NCBI GenBank assembly: GCA_020851565.1 | Contig: JADZCN010000101.1 | Span: forward strand, 1 to 64,000 | From: Acidobacteriota bacterium | GTDB lineage: Bacteria; Acidobacteriota; Vicinamibacteria; Vicinamibacterales; UBA2999 | DNA length: 64,000 nt | Direction of reading: 5' to 3' | Shown: positions 18,277 through 26,801 of the stretch, piece by piece | Numbering within the stretch: the first letter of the stretch is position 1 | Layout of the letters: each line of letters starts with the position of its first letter | Notes under the pieces: generated by a model | What the model saw: the letters and a program-made list of their open reading frames with translations, nothing else | What the model was told of the DNA's origin: nothing | Databases searched by the model: none | Program-made: the position numbers and the translations under genes

Positions 18277-19584
18277 ATGCGCGCCGTCGACATCATCCGC
18301 GCGAAGCGCGACGGCCAGCCGCTGTCTCCCGAGGCCATCGACACCTTCGTGCGGGGCGTCTCCACCGGCGCCTGGCCCGACTACCAGATCGCGGCGCTGC
18401 TGATGGCCATCGTCCTGCGAGGCATGACGGCCGAGGAGACGGCCCTGCTCACGCGCGCCATGGTGACCAGCGGCGATCGGGTGGATCTGTCGAGCCTCCC
18501 CGGCATCAAGGTGGGGAAGCATAGCACCGGGGGCGTCGGCGACAAGGTCTCCATCGTGCTCGCGCCGCTGGCGGCCGCCTGCGGGGTGATCGTGCCGAAG
18601 ATGTCGGGCCGCGGCCTGGGCCACACGGGTGGAACGCTCGACAAGCTGGAGTCGATTCCCGGGTTCCGCACCGCCCTCTCGCTCGAGGAGTTCCTGGCGG
18701 CGCTGGCCGAGAACGGCTGCGCCATCATGGGGCAGACCGCCAACATCGCCCCTGCCGACAAGAAACTCTATGCGCTGCGCGACGTGACGGCCACCATCGA
18801 GAGCATTCCCCTCATCTCCGCCTCCGTCATGAGCAAGAAGCTGGCGGAGGGCAGCGACGCGCTGGTCCTGGACGTGAAGTGCGGGCACGGTGCGTTCATG
18901 AAGTCCATCGACGAGGCGAGGGCGCTGGCCCGCTCGCTGGTGGCCATCGGGACATCCGCGGGCGTCCGCACCGAGGCACTGATCACCCGCATGGACGCGC
19001 CGCTCGGGCGGGCGGTGGGCAATGCCCTCGAGATCCGCGAGTGCCTGGACACGTTGAGGGGCCGGGGCCCCGCCGAGCTGACCGAGCTCGTCGTGCGGCT
19101 GGCGACGCGCATGATGCGGCTGGCCGGGCAGGCGACCACCGACGACGAGGCGGCGGCGCGGGCGCGGGAGGCGCTCGCCTCCGGCGCGGCGCTGGCCCGG
19201 TTCGGTCGGCTGGTGGCGCGACAGGGCGGCGATGCCAGTCTGGTGGACGATGCGCGCGTGCTGCCGCAGGCGCGCGCCCGGACGCCCGTCCCGGCGCCGT
19301 GCTCGGGCGTGGTGCTGGCCATGGATGCCGAGAAGGTGGGTCGTGCCTCGATGCTGCTCGGAGCAGGCAGGGAGCGTGCCGACGCGCCCATCGACCACGC
19401 GGCCGGCATCGTCCTCGAGGTCGCGCCCGGCGACGACGTGCGCGCCGGTGCCCCGCTCATGGTCCTGCACCACAACGACGCCCCCGCCCTCGAGGAGGCC
19501 CGCGCCCTGGCGGCCGCCGCCGTCACCATCGGCGACCACCCTCCCGTGCCCCCACCACTCATCCTCGACTGGATTCACGCATGA
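18277..19584 (+). CDS. deoA: Thymidine / pyrimidine-nucleoside phosphorylase
   Basis: 435 residues, the standard length. The signature KHSTGGVGDKVS and the following PKMSGRGLGHTGGTLDK glycine-rich segment form the phosphate and nucleoside site. The helical N-domain begins MRAVDIIRAKRDG. The enzyme cleaves thymidine, and in many bacteria uridine or deoxyuridine, with phosphate. It is first in a run with a CNT transporter, punA and cdd; its stop overlaps the transporter start by 4 nt (ATGA). Substrate range between DeoA and Pdp types cannot be decided by eye. Confidence 0.94.
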   Translation: MRAVDIIRAKRDGQPLSPEAIDTFVRGVSTGAWPDYQIAALLMAIVLRGMTAEETALLTRAMVTSGDRVDLSSLPGIKVGKHSTGGVGDKVSIVLAPLAAACGVIVPKMSGRGLGHTGGTLDKLESIPGFRTALSLEEFLAALAENGCAIMGQTANIAPADKKLYALRDVTATIESIPLISASVMSKKLAEGSDALVLDVKCGHGAFMKSIDEARALARSLVAIGTSAGVRTEALITRMDAPLGRAVGNALEIRECLDTLRGRGPAELTELVVRLATRMMRLAGQATTDDEAAARAREALASGAALARFGRLVARQGGDASLVDDARVLPQARARTPVPAPCSGVVLAMDAEKVGRASMLLGAGRERADAPIDHAAGIVLEVAPGDDVRAGAPLMVLHHNDAPALEEARALAAAAVTIGDHPPVPPPLILDWIHA

Positions 19585-20912
19585 GGTCGTCGGACCGCAC
19601 CCTCCGCCTCGCGGCCCTGGGGCTGGCCGGGCTGCTCGCGCTGCTGGCCTGGCTGCTGTCCGGGTTCATCGGCCCTCGAGGCCAGGCCGCGTTGGGCGCC
19701 CTCTGCTTCATCGCCATCTGCGCCGCGTTCTCGACGAGCCTGCGCGCCGTCCGCTGGCGAACCGTGGGGTGGGGCATGGCCATCCAGCTGGCGCTCGCCG
19801 TGCTCATCCTGCGGCTCGACGTCGGCGGCGTGAAGCCGGGCTACGCGTTCTTCAGCGCCGTCGGCGATCTGGTGAAGCGATTCCTGGAGTTCAGCAACCA
19901 GGGCGCGACTTTCGTCTTCGGTGCCCTCGCCAACCCGGCGGTCCTCGGGCAGGCGTTCGGGCCGGAGAACGGGTTCGTGTTCGCCTTCTCCGCGCTGCCG
20001 ACCATCATCTTCATCTCGGCCTTCTTCACCGTCCTCTACTACTTCGGCGTGCTGCAGGTCATCGTCTGGGTGATGGCACGGCTGATGATGTACGCGCTTC
20101 GCACGAGCGGTGCCGAGACGCTGTCAGCCGCGGCCAACGTCTTCATGGGACAGACCGAGGCGCCGATCATCGTGAAGCCGTACGTGCCGGGGATGACCCG
20201 GTCGGAGCTGCTGGCCCTGATGGTGGGCGGCATGGCGACCATCTCGGGAGGCGTGATGGCGGTGTACATCGGCCTGGGCGCCGACCCGATCGCCATCCTC
20301 ACCACGAGCGTGATGGCCGCGCCCTGCGGGCTGTACCTGTCGAAGCTCCTGATGCCGGAGACGGAGCAACCGGCGACGGAAGGGGCGATCGCGCTCAGGG
20401 TGGATCGCACGCACGTGAACGTGATCGATGCCGCTGCCGCGGGCGCGAGCGACGGGCTCATGCTGGCACTGAACGTCGCCGCCATGCTCATCGCCTTCCT
20501 CGCGCTCATCGCGATGGTGGACGCGCTGCTCGGCTGGGCCTGGACGGGCCTGACCCTGGCGAAGGTCTTCTCGGTGGTCTTTGCACCCGTGGCGTTCCTG
20601 ATGGGGGTTCCGGCGAAGGACATCGCGGCCATGGCCGACCTGCTGGGCACCAAGCTGGTGGCCAACGAGTTCGTGGCATTCGTGAAGCTGACCGGGGAGT
20701 ACAAGGGCGTGATCGATCCCCGCACGCACATCCTCGCAACCTACGCGCTCACGGGCTTCGCCAACCTCGGCTCGATCGGCATCCAGCTGGGAGGCATCGG
20801 CGCCATGGCGCCGTCCCGACGCGGCGACCTCGCGCGGCTCGGCACGCGCGCCCTGCTGGCAGGCTTCCTCGCCACGCTCATCAACGCCTGCGTGGCCTCG
20901 ATGTTCCTCTGA
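19581..20912 (+). CDS. Concentrative nucleoside transporter (CNT / NupC family)
   Basis: 443 residues with about ten membrane segments. CNT hallmarks are present: FVFGALANPAVLGQ, the FMGQTEAPIIVKPY motif that builds the nucleoside site, and the late IDPRTHILATYALTGFANLGSIGIQLGG region (quoted in parts: ATYALTGFANLGS). CNT proteins import nucleosides with sodium or protons. The ATG at 19581 overlaps the deoA stop (ATGA). The open frame upstream of it is a shadow of deoA. The partners deoA, punA and cdd explain what happens to the imported nucleosides. Confidence 0.94.
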   Translation: MRSSDRTLRLAALGLAGLLALLAWLLSGFIGPRGQAALGALCFIAICAAFSTSLRAVRWRTVGWGMAIQLALAVLILRLDVGGVKPGYAFFSAVGDLVKRFLEFSNQGATFVFGALANPAVLGQAFGPENGFVFAFSALPTIIFISAFFTVLYYFGVLQVIVWVMARLMMYALRTSGAETLSAAANVFMGQTEAPIIVKPYVPGMTRSELLALMVGGMATISGGVMAVYIGLGADPIAILTTSVMAAPCGLYLSKLLMPETEQPATEGAIALRVDRTHVNVIDAAAAGASDGLMLALNVAAMLIAFLALIAMVDALLGWAWTGLTLAKVFSVVFAPVAFLMGVPAKDIAAMADLLGTKLVANEFVAFVKLTGEYKGVIDPRTHILATYALTGFANLGSIGIQLGGIGAMAPSRRGDLARLGTRALLAGFLATLINACVASMFL

Positions 20913-20919
20913 CGTGGAG

Positions 20920-20925
20920 TAGAGT
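20920..20925 (+). promoter_or_regulatory. Candidate leaderless -10 (TAGAGT) for punA
   Basis: TAGAGT ends 6 nt before the GTG start at 20932, with no Shine-Dalgarno in between and no clear -35. Confidence 0.4.
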
Positions 20926-20931
20926 GGCGTC

Positions 20932-21750
20932 GTGGCATCGTTCGAGCAGGCAGTAGAGGCCGCGGAGTTCCTCCGGGGGCGAGGGTTCCATGGGGCAGAG
21001 GTCGCGGTTGTCCTCGGCTCCGGGCTCGGTGACTTCGCCGGGAGCCTCCTGGAACCCTTCGAGGTGGCGTACGGCGACATTCCCCACTGGCCGGCGTCGG
21101 GCGTGGTGGGACACGCGGGACGCCTGGTCGGAGGGCTCGTGGGGGGGCGGCGGGTGATCGCGCTGTCGGGGCGCGTCCATTTCTACGAAGGCCATCCGCT
21201 CGGCACGGTGACCTTTGCCATGCGGGTGATGGGGCGGCTCGATGTCCCGTGCGTCATCGTGACCAATGCCGCGGGCGGCATCAACACGCGCTTCACCCAG
21301 GGCGCGTTGATGATCATCGAAGACCACATCAACCTCATGGGCAGCAATCCCCTGGTCGGTCCGAACGACGAACGTTTCGGGCCACGGTTCCCGGACATGA
21401 CGGAGGTGTACTCGCGGCGCCTCCGCGACCTCGCCGCGGCCGCGGGCGCCGAGCGCGGCGTGCCGCTCGAGCGCGGCGTCTATGTCGCGGTCCACGGGCC
21501 CAGCTACGAGACGCCGGCCGAGATCCGCGCGTTCCGGACGCTGGGCGCCGACGCCGTCGGCATGTCGACCGTCCCCGAGGCCCTCGTGGCGCGGCACATG
21601 GGGATGGAGGTGCTGGGCATCTCCTGCATCACGAACATGGCGGCGGGCGTGCTGCCGGCACCCCTGCACCATGCCGAGGTGGTGGAAACCGCGCGCCGGG
21701 TGAAAGGGCAGTTCATCTCGCTGCTGGAGGGGATCATTGAGCGGCTCTGA
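20932..21750 (+). CDS. punA: Purine-nucleoside phosphorylase
   Basis: 272 residues, trimeric PNP type. The phosphate loop VVLGSGLGDFA (about residues 26-36), GRVHFYEGH, TNAAGGINTRF, the purine-site GPSYETPAEIRA and the closing TNMAAGVL are all present. It phosphorolyses inosine, guanosine and deoxy forms. GTG at 20932 is the only start that keeps the full first helix. It lies 19 nt after the transporter and overlaps cdd by 14 nt at its 3' end. Confidence 0.95.
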   Translation: MASFEQAVEAAEFLRGRGFHGAEVAVVLGSGLGDFAGSLLEPFEVAYGDIPHWPASGVVGHAGRLVGGLVGGRRVIALSGRVHFYEGHPLGTVTFAMRVMGRLDVPCVIVTNAAGGINTRFTQGALMIIEDHINLMGSNPLVGPNDERFGPRFPDMTEVYSRRLRDLAAAAGAERGVPLERGVYVAVHGPSYETPAEIRAFRTLGADAVGMSTVPEALVARHMGMEVLGISCITNMAAGVLPAPLHHAEVVETARRVKGQFISLLEGIIERL

Positions 21751-22129
21751 GGTGCTGATCGAGGCCGCGCGCCAGGCGCGCGAGCGGGCGGTGGCGCCGT
21801 ATTCGCGGTTCAGGGTCGGGGCGGCGATCGAGACGGCCGACGGCCACATCGTCACCGGGTGCAACGTCGAGAACGCCAGCTATGGCCTGACCGTCTGCGC
21901 CGAGCGCGTGGCCATGTTCAAGGCCCTGTCGGAGGGCCACCGGCACTTCGTGCGCATCGCCGTGGTGGCCGACACGCAGGAGCCCACGTCACCCTGCGGG
22001 GCCTGCCGGCAGGTCCTCTGGGAGTTCGGCCGCGACCTCGAGGTGATCCTGGCCAACCTCGAAACGATCACTGGCCGCCACCAGATGAGAGAGCTGCTGC
22101 CGCATCCGTTCGATGGCCGGCTGTTATGA
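21737..22129 (+). CDS. cdd: Cytidine deaminase
   Basis: 130 residues, homotetrameric type. The zinc site is C54-A-E56 plus C87 and C90 (SPCGACRQ), and the substrate-binding CNVENASYG is intact. It converts cytidine and deoxycytidine to uridine forms, feeding deoA. The proposed start is TTG at 21737, inside the end of punA, because GGAGG lies about 7 nt upstream and the first helix begins here. A later start would remove part of the conserved fold. Translation is probably coupled to punA. Confidence 0.93.
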   Translation: MSGSEVLIEAARQARERAVAPYSRFRVGAAIETADGHIVTGCNVENASYGLTVCAERVAMFKALSEGHRHFVRIAVVADTQEPTSPCGACRQVLWEFGRDLEVILANLETITGRHQMRELLPHPFDGRLL

Positions 22130-22130
22130 T
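22125..22130 (+). promoter_or_regulatory. Candidate leaderless -10 (TATGAT) for mtnA
   Basis: TATGAT ends 6 nt before the ATG at 22137. It overlaps the end of cdd. No Shine-Dalgarno lies between it and the start codon. Confidence 0.45.
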
Positions 22131-22136
22131 CGTGGG

Positions 22137-23174
22137 ATGCTGCCGACGATCGCCTGGGATGGCGATGCCATTGTCATGGTGGACCAGCGGAAGCTGCCCG
22201 CCACCGAAACCTACGTCACCTGCCGGACCGTGAACGACGTCGCGAAGGCCATCAAGACGATGGTCATTCGCGGTGCTCCGGCCATCGGCGTGTGCGCGGC
22301 GATGGGCGTCGCCCTTGGCGCGGCGCGCAGCAAGGCGACTGGCACGAAGCAGTTCGTGACCGAGTTCCAGCGAAACTGCGATCTGCTGGCATCCACGCGG
22401 CCCACGGCGGTGAACCTCTTCTGGGCGCTCGAGCGCATGAAGCAGTCCTTCGCCGAGGGTGCGCAGGCGGGCGAGTCGGTGGACCAGCTGAAGGCACGGC
22501 TGCGCCAGACGGCGGATCGCATCCACGACGACGATGTCGAGAGCTGTCGGGCCATCGGCCGGCATGGGGCCACGGTAGTGCCCGCCGAGGCGCGCATCCT
22601 GACGCACTGCAACGCGGGCGCGCTGGCGACGGCTGGTTATGGGACCGCCCTCGGCGTGATTCGTGGCGCCGTCGAGGCGGGAAAGACGGTCGCGGTGCTC
22701 GCCGACGAGACGAGGCCCTTCCTGCAGGGCGCACGCCTCACCGCGTGGGAGCTCGTCAGGGATGGCATCGATACGACCGTCATCACCGACAACATGGCGG
22801 GCGCGATGATGCGGGCCGGCCTGGTGGACCTCGTAGTCGTGGGCGCCGACCGCATTGCCGCCAACGGGGACACCGCGAACAAGATCGGCACCTACTCGGT
22901 CGCCATCCTGGCGAAGGAGCACGGCATCCCGTTCTACGTCGCCGCGCCCTGGTCCACCATCGACCTGGCGACACCGGACGGCTCGGCGATTCCGATCGAG
23001 GAGCGCAGCCCGCGCGAGGTCACCCACGTCGGCACAACCCAGGTCGCCCCCGACGGGGCGAAGGTGCGCAACCCGTCCTTCGACGTGACGCCCGCGAAAT
23101 TCATCACGGCCATCATCACGGAACGCGGGGTGTACCGCGCGCCGTTTGCGGAGTCGTTGCGGCCGGCCTCGTAG
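22137..23174 (+). CDS. mtnA: S-methyl-5-thioribose-1-phosphate isomerase
   Basis: 345 residues of the eIF2B-alpha-like isomerase family. The catalytic pair is present: Cys158 in THCNAG and Asp238 in VVGADRI, followed by [18 protein letters not shown] near residue 45 is the substrate-binding loop. It converts methylthioribose-1-phosphate to the ribulose form in methionine salvage. A longer in-frame start at 22113 overlaps cdd and adds non-homologous residues, so ATG 22137 is chosen. Some members act on ribose-1,5-bisphosphate or 5-deoxyribose-1-phosphate. With no other mtn gene here and nucleoside phosphorylases upstream, such an alternative substrate is possible. Confidence 0.92.
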   Translation: MLPTIAWDGDAIVMVDQRKLPATETYVTCRTVNDVAKAIKTMVIRGAPAIGVCAAMGVALGAARSKATGTKQFVTEFQRNCDLLASTRPTAVNLFWALERMKQSFAEGAQAGESVDQLKARLRQTADRIHDDDVESCRAIGRHGATVVPAEARILTHCNAGALATAGYGTALGVIRGAVEAGKTVAVLADETRPFLQGARLTAWELVRDGIDTTVITDNMAGAMMRAGLVDLVVVGADRIAANGDTANKIGTYSVAILAKEHGIPFYVAAPWSTIDLATPDGSAIPIEERSPREVTHVGTTQVAPDGAKVRNPSFDVTPAKFITAIITERGVYRAPFAESLRPAS

Positions 23175-23179
23175 CCCTG

Positions 23180-24241
23180 ATGCGCCTCCTCGCCATCGAA
23201 ACGTCGTGCGACGAGACGGCCGCTGCGATTGTCGAGCGGACGGGCGATGCGGGGCGGCCGTGGGCCATCCGCTCCAGTGTCGTCGCCTCGCAGGTTGCCA
23301 TCCACCGCGAGTGGGGAGGCGTCGTGCCGGAGCTGGCCTCCCGGCAGCACGTGCGCGACATCTGCGGGGTAGTCGAGCGGGCGCTGGTCGATGCCGAGAC
23401 CGGCTGGCCGGACATCGGTGCGCTGGCGGTGACGCAGGGGCCCGGGCTCATCGGCTCGCTGCTGGTCGGCGTGTCGTTCGCCAAGGCCGTGGCGTGGTCG
23501 CTCGGCCGGCCGCTCGTGGCGGTGCATCACCTCGCGGGGCACATCGAGTCCATCTGGCTGGACCACGGGCGCATCCCGCTCCCGGCCGTCGTACTGGTCG
23601 TGTCGGGCGGGCACACGAACCTCTATCTCGTGCGCGCGGAGGGGGCGTACGCGCTGCTCGGCCGCACGCGGGACGATGCAGCCGGCGAGGCGTACGACAA
23701 GGTGGCGAAGTTGCTCGGCCTGGGATACCCCGGCGGCCCGATCATCGACCGGCTGTGGGCCGGAGGGAACGACCGGGCCATCCACTGGCCCGGTACCCGC
23801 CTGACGAACCCGGATCGCAATGCTCCGGAGCGGGACGCGCGGTTCGACTTCAGCTTCTCGGGCCTGAAGACGGCTGTTCTCCGCCACGTGCGTGCGCGCC
23901 AGGCCGACCTCGGGTCGCAGTCACTGCCGCGGGACGAGGTTCGCGATATCGCCGCGAGTTTCCAGCGCCGGGTCGTGGACACGCTGGTCGATCGGACGTT
24001 CGCCGCGGCGCGCTGGCACGGCGCGCGGGCGGTCGGCATCGCGGGTGGGGTGTCCGCCAATGCCCTCCTGCGGCGGGAGGCATCCGCCCGCGGCGCGGCC
24101 CTGGAGATCCCGGTCTTCATCCCGCGCGTCTCGCTCTCCACCGACAACGCCGCAATGATTGGCGCGGCAGGGATGCGGCAGCTGGAGCGTGGCGCCGTGG
24201 CGCCACCCGATCTGAACGCGGCGGCGTCCCTCGGGCTCTGA
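23180..24241 (+). CDS. tsaD: tRNA N6-adenosine threonylcarbamoyltransferase TsaD
   Basis: 353 residues, full length for TsaD (also called Gcp or YgjD). ETSCDETAAA opens the ASKHA fold, the metal site is HHLAGHIES (H117, H121), and SGGHTNLYLV and GGVSANALLR complete the nucleotide site. It transfers the threonylcarbamoyl group to A37 of ANN-decoding tRNAs. It follows mtnA by 5 nt and is therefore probably cotranscribed. The stop lies 16 nt from the convergent yjbQ stop, leaving almost no room for a terminator. Confidence 0.96.
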   Translation: MRLLAIETSCDETAAAIVERTGDAGRPWAIRSSVVASQVAIHREWGGVVPELASRQHVRDICGVVERALVDAETGWPDIGALAVTQGPGLIGSLLVGVSFAKAVAWSLGRPLVAVHHLAGHIESIWLDHGRIPLPAVVLVVSGGHTNLYLVRAEGAYALLGRTRDDAAGEAYDKVAKLLGLGYPGGPIIDRLWAGGNDRAIHWPGTRLTNPDRNAPERDARFDFSFSGLKTAVLRHVRARQADLGSQSLPRDEVRDIAASFQRRVVDTLVDRTFAAARWHGARAVGIAGGVSANALLRREASARGAALEIPVFIPRVSLSTDNAAMIGAAGMRQLERGAVAPPDLNAAASLGL

Positions 24242-24257
24242 ACCGGCCCGCGAGCAG

Positions 24258-24680
24258 CTACTCGCCGATCACCTTCACGAGCACGCGCTTGGCGCGGCGG
24301 CCGTCGAACTCGCCGTAGAAAATCTGCTCCCATGGGCCGAAGTCCAGGCGGCCGCCGGTGATCGCCACCACGACCTCGCGCCCCATGACCTGCCGCTTCA
24401 TGTGCGCGTCGGCGTTATCCTCGCCCGTGCGGTTGTGGGCATAACGCGCCGGCGATGCGTCGAAGGGCGCAAGGCGCTCGAGCCAGGCGGTGTAGTCCCG
24501 GTGCAGCCCCGGCTCGTCGTCGTTGATGAATACAGAAGCGGTGATGTGCATGGCGTTGACCAGCACGAGGCCCTCGCGAATGCCGCTCGTGCGGACTGCG
24601 GCCTCCACCTGCGGCGTGATGTTCTCGAACGCCATGCGCGCCGGCAGGTTGAATGTCAGATACTCCGTGTGGGATTTCAT
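24258..24680 (-). CDS. YjbQ / UPF0047 family protein
   Basis: 140 residues, full length for the family. Conserved features are the [14 protein letters not shown] strand-loop, a Glu-Asp-Asn-Ala-Asp-Ala-His motif (EDNADAHMK), and [18 protein letters not shown]. Some members show weak thiamine phosphate synthase activity, but the true role is unsettled. The start codon directly abuts the start codon of the divergent Nudix gene (CATATG, 24678-24683). A TACTCT ends 8 nt before it on the minus strand, inside the Nudix coding sequence. Confidence 0.9.
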   Translation of the reverse strand: MKSHTEYLTFNLPARMAFENITPQVEAAVRTSGIREGLVLVNAMHITASVFINDDEPGLHRDYTAWLERLAPFDASPARYAHNRTGEDNADAHMKRQVMGREVVVAITGGRLDFGPWEQIFYGEFDGRRAKRVLVKVIGE

Positions 24681-25112
24681 ATGGCCAGAGAGTATCCCTC
24701 GGGACCGGTCGTGGGTGTCGGCGGCGTGGTGGTTCGCGATGGCCGCGCATTGATCGTCCGGCGCGCGCACGAGCCACGGAAGGGCGAGTGGTCGCTTCCG
24801 GGCGGCGTGGTGGAGCTCGGCGAGCACCTGACCGATGCCGTGCGGCGCGAGATCCTCGAGGAGACCGGGCTGTCCGTGGAGGTCGGCCCCATCGTCGAGA
24901 CGTTCGACCGCGTGCATCACGATGCCGACGGCCGGGTCCGCTTCCATTTCGTGATTGTGGACTTTCTGTGCCGGGCGGCGGCGGGTGAGCCGGTGGCTGG
25001 AACGGATGCCGACGACCTGGCCTGGGTGACCGCCGGTGAGCTCGACACCTACGGCGTGAACCCCCACGCCGCGGCGGTCATTCGAAAGGGGCTGGGGGTT
25101 TCGGGGTCTTGA
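24681..25112 (+). CDS. Nudix hydrolase
   Basis: 143 residues. The Nudix box is complete: the Gly of GGVVELGEH followed by the [11 protein letters not shown] helix (about residues 40-62), with the fold beginning [17 protein letters not shown]. The family hydrolyses nucleoside diphosphates linked to another group; the sequence (ADP-ribose-like or oxidised nucleotide clean-up type) does not tell which. The ATG at 24681 is chosen by comparison with family N-termini (MREYP-like). It leaves zero bases between this start and the divergent yjbQ start. No good -10 at leaderless distance was seen for this gene. Confidence 0.93.
   Translation: MAREYPSGPVVGVGGVVVRDGRALIVRRAHEPRKGEWSLPGGVVELGEHLTDAVRREILEETGLSVEVGPIVETFDRVHHDADGRVRFHFVIVDFLCRAAAGEPVAGTDADDLAWVTAGELDTYGVNPHAAAVIRKGLGVSGS
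24689..24694 (-). promoter_or_regulatory. Candidate leaderless -10 (TACTCT) for yjbQ, inside the Nudix gene
   Basis: TACTCT on the minus strand ends 8 nt before the yjbQ ATG at 24680. Because the divergent Nudix start is at 24681, this element lies within Nudix codons 3-5. Confidence 0.4.
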
Positions 25113-25119
25113 CGAGCAC

Positions 25120-25176
25120 GAGAACCTTGAACCCGAGAACCCCCGAACCCGAGAACCCGAGAACCTCCGAACCCGA
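25120..25176. repeat. Imperfect GAACCCGAGA decamer repeat upstream of the HD gene
   Basis: A run of about five imperfect copies of a GAACCCGAGA / GAACCCCCGA unit fills the space between the Nudix stop and the HD-gene -10. An open frame passes through it, but nothing supports translation of it. Confidence 0.7.
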
Positions 25177-25182
25177 TATGAT
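25177..25182 (+). promoter_or_regulatory. Candidate leaderless -10 (TATGAT) for the HD-domain gene
   Basis: TATGAT ends 7 nt before the ATG at 25190 and directly follows the decamer repeat. No Shine-Dalgarno is present. Confidence 0.45.
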
Positions 25183-25189
25183 TCCCCGT

Positions 25190-25762
25190 ATGACCGTGTC
25201 CCGAGATGCCGCCTGGCAGCTGCTGACCGAGTGGACCCAGAGCGAGAGCCTGCGGAAGCACGCGCTGGCCGTGGAGGCCGCCGTGCGTGGTTACGCGCGC
25301 CGGCAGGGCGCCAGCGAGGAGGAGTGGGGCGTCGTGGCCCTGCTCCACGATTTCGACTACGAGCGGTATCCGACACTCGGGGATCATCCGAACAAGGGGT
25401 GCGAGCACCTGCGGTCGCTGGGTTATCCGGACTGGGTCATGCGGGCGATCCAGGCGCACGCGTGGGAGATTACCGGCGTCGAGCCCGAGTCGCCGCTCGA
25501 GCGGGCGCTGGTGGCCTGCGACGAGATGGCCGGGTTCGTGACCGCCGCCGCCCTGGTGCGTCCCAGCAAGAGCGTGCTGGATCTGGAAGCCTCGTCCGTG
25601 ATCAAGCGGATGAAGGACAAGGCCTTTGCCCGGCAGGTGCCCCGGGAGCACCTGAGGAAGGGCGCCGAGCTGCTGGGGCTTCCACTGGATCAGCACATCA
25701 CGAACGTGATCGAGTCGATGCGCGAGCAGGCCGACGCGCTCGGGCTGCGCGGAACGCTCTGA
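25190..25762 (+). CDS. HD-domain protein (predicted metal-dependent hydrolase)
   Basis: 190 residues. The HD metal-site motifs are spread as KHALAVE (about 26-32), [11 protein letters not shown] (about 54-64), HP near residue 68 and HAWE near residue 90. This matches the small HDIG-type proteins common in many bacteria, related to phosphohydrolases acting on nucleotides; the substrate is unknown. A longer frame begins at 25109, but that segment is repeat sequence (25120-25176). The ATG at 25190 follows a TATGAT by 7 nt and fits the domain boundary. It is upstream of the ABC operon with a 25-nt gap. Confidence 0.87.
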   Translation: MTVSRDAAWQLLTEWTQSESLRKHALAVEAAVRGYARRQGASEEEWGVVALLHDFDYERYPTLGDHPNKGCEHLRSLGYPDWVMRAIQAHAWEITGVEPESPLERALVACDEMAGFVTAAALVRPSKSVLDLEASSVIKRMKDKAFARQVPREHLRKGAELLGLPLDQHITNVIESMREQADALGLRGTL

Positions 25763-25774
25763 GACACCGCCCCG

Positions 25775-25780
25775 TATACT
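25775..25780 (+). promoter_or_regulatory. Candidate leaderless -10 (TATACT) for the ABC operon
   Basis: TATACT ends 7 nt before the ATG at 25788; no Shine-Dalgarno intervenes. No -35 consensus is evident. Confidence 0.5.
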
Positions 25781-25787
25781 CCAGTGC

Positions 25788-26798
25788 ATGCTCGAGATGG
25801 CGCACGACGCGTCTCCCCCCGCCGCTCCAGACGCCAGCCTGGTGACCGACCCCGTGGTGCAGTGCGACCAGTTGAGCGTGCGCTACGGGAAGAACTGGGC
25901 GCTCAAAGATGTGTCCGCCGCCTTCCGGCCCGGCGCCGTCGGGCTGCTCGGCCCGAACGGCGCCGGCAAGAGCACGCTCATCAAGACGCTGCTCGGGTTC
26001 GTGACCCCCGATAAGGGGACGATGCGTGTGCTCGGCCTGGACGTCGCCGCCTCGCCGCTCGAGATTCGCGCGCGGGTCGGTTACATGCCGGAGAGCGACT
26101 CGCACATCCCGGGTATGAACGCGGTGTCCTTCGTTGCCTATTGCGGGCAGCTGTGCGGGTTGCCCCCCGCCGACGCCATGCAGCGCGCCCACGAAGTGCT
26201 GTACTACGTCGGGCTCGGCGAGGCACGTTACCGGAACCTCGAGACCTACTCGACGGGCATGAAGCAGCGCATCAAGCTGGCCCAGGCGCTCGTGCACGAT
26301 CCCGACCTGCTGTTCCTGGATGAACCGACCAACGGCATGGACCCGAAGGGACGGGATGAGATGCTCGAGCTCATCAGGGACCTCGCCCATCACAAGAACG
26401 TCAACCTCATTCTCTCGTCGCACCTGTTGCCCGACGTGGAGTACACGTGCGATCACGTCGTGGTCGTGGACAAGGGCGCGGTGGCGACAGCCGGACCCAT
26501 CCAGGCGTTGAAGGGCACCCGGGGGCGGGTGTACGAGCTCAGGATCAAGGGTGACCCGTCCGCGTTCATCGGGGTGCTGCGGCAGGAGGGGTTCGACTGC
26601 CACGACACGGATGAGGACGTCATCCGTGTCTTCGTGACGCAGATGGCACGGACGGATGGCGCCCCGGTGCACGACCCCGATCCCGGTGCCCGGATGCTGT
26701 TCCGGCTCGCGGCCCGGGAGCGCGTGCAGGTGCGGCACCTGCGTCCCAGCGTCCCGACGCTCGAGGACGTCTTCGCGCGCGCGGTAGGCGAGGTCTAG
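25788..26798 (+). CDS. ABC transporter ATP-binding protein (first of two)
   Basis: 336 residues. Walker A GPNGAGKST (about residues 56-64), signature YSTGMKQR, Walker B LLFLDEP and the switch His in LILSSHLLP are all present. A C-terminal extension of about 100 residues after the nucleotide domain is typical of ABC-2 exporters with unknown cargo. It is the first gene of a tight ATPase-permease-ATPase-permease operon (25788-29451). A second ATG three codons in is also possible. Confidence 0.94.
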   Translation: MLEMAHDASPPAAPDASLVTDPVVQCDQLSVRYGKNWALKDVSAAFRPGAVGLLGPNGAGKSTLIKTLLGFVTPDKGTMRVLGLDVAASPLEIRARVGYMPESDSHIPGMNAVSFVAYCGQLCGLPPADAMQRAHEVLYYVGLGEARYRNLETYSTGMKQRIKLAQALVHDPDLLFLDEPTNGMDPKGRDEMLELIRDLAHHKNVNLILSSHLLPDVEYTCDHVVVVDKGAVATAGPIQALKGTRGRVYELRIKGDPSAFIGVLRQEGFDCHDTDEDVIRVFVTQMARTDGAPVHDPDPGARMLFRLAARERVQVRHLRPSVPTLEDVFARAVGEV

Positions 26799-26801
26799 GG
26801 C

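Noticed and set aside
25109-25189. An upstream start for the HD-domain protein
   Set aside because: The extra 27 residues come from a decamer DNA repeat (Pro/Glu/Arg/Thr low complexity), and the TATGAT promoter lies within them.
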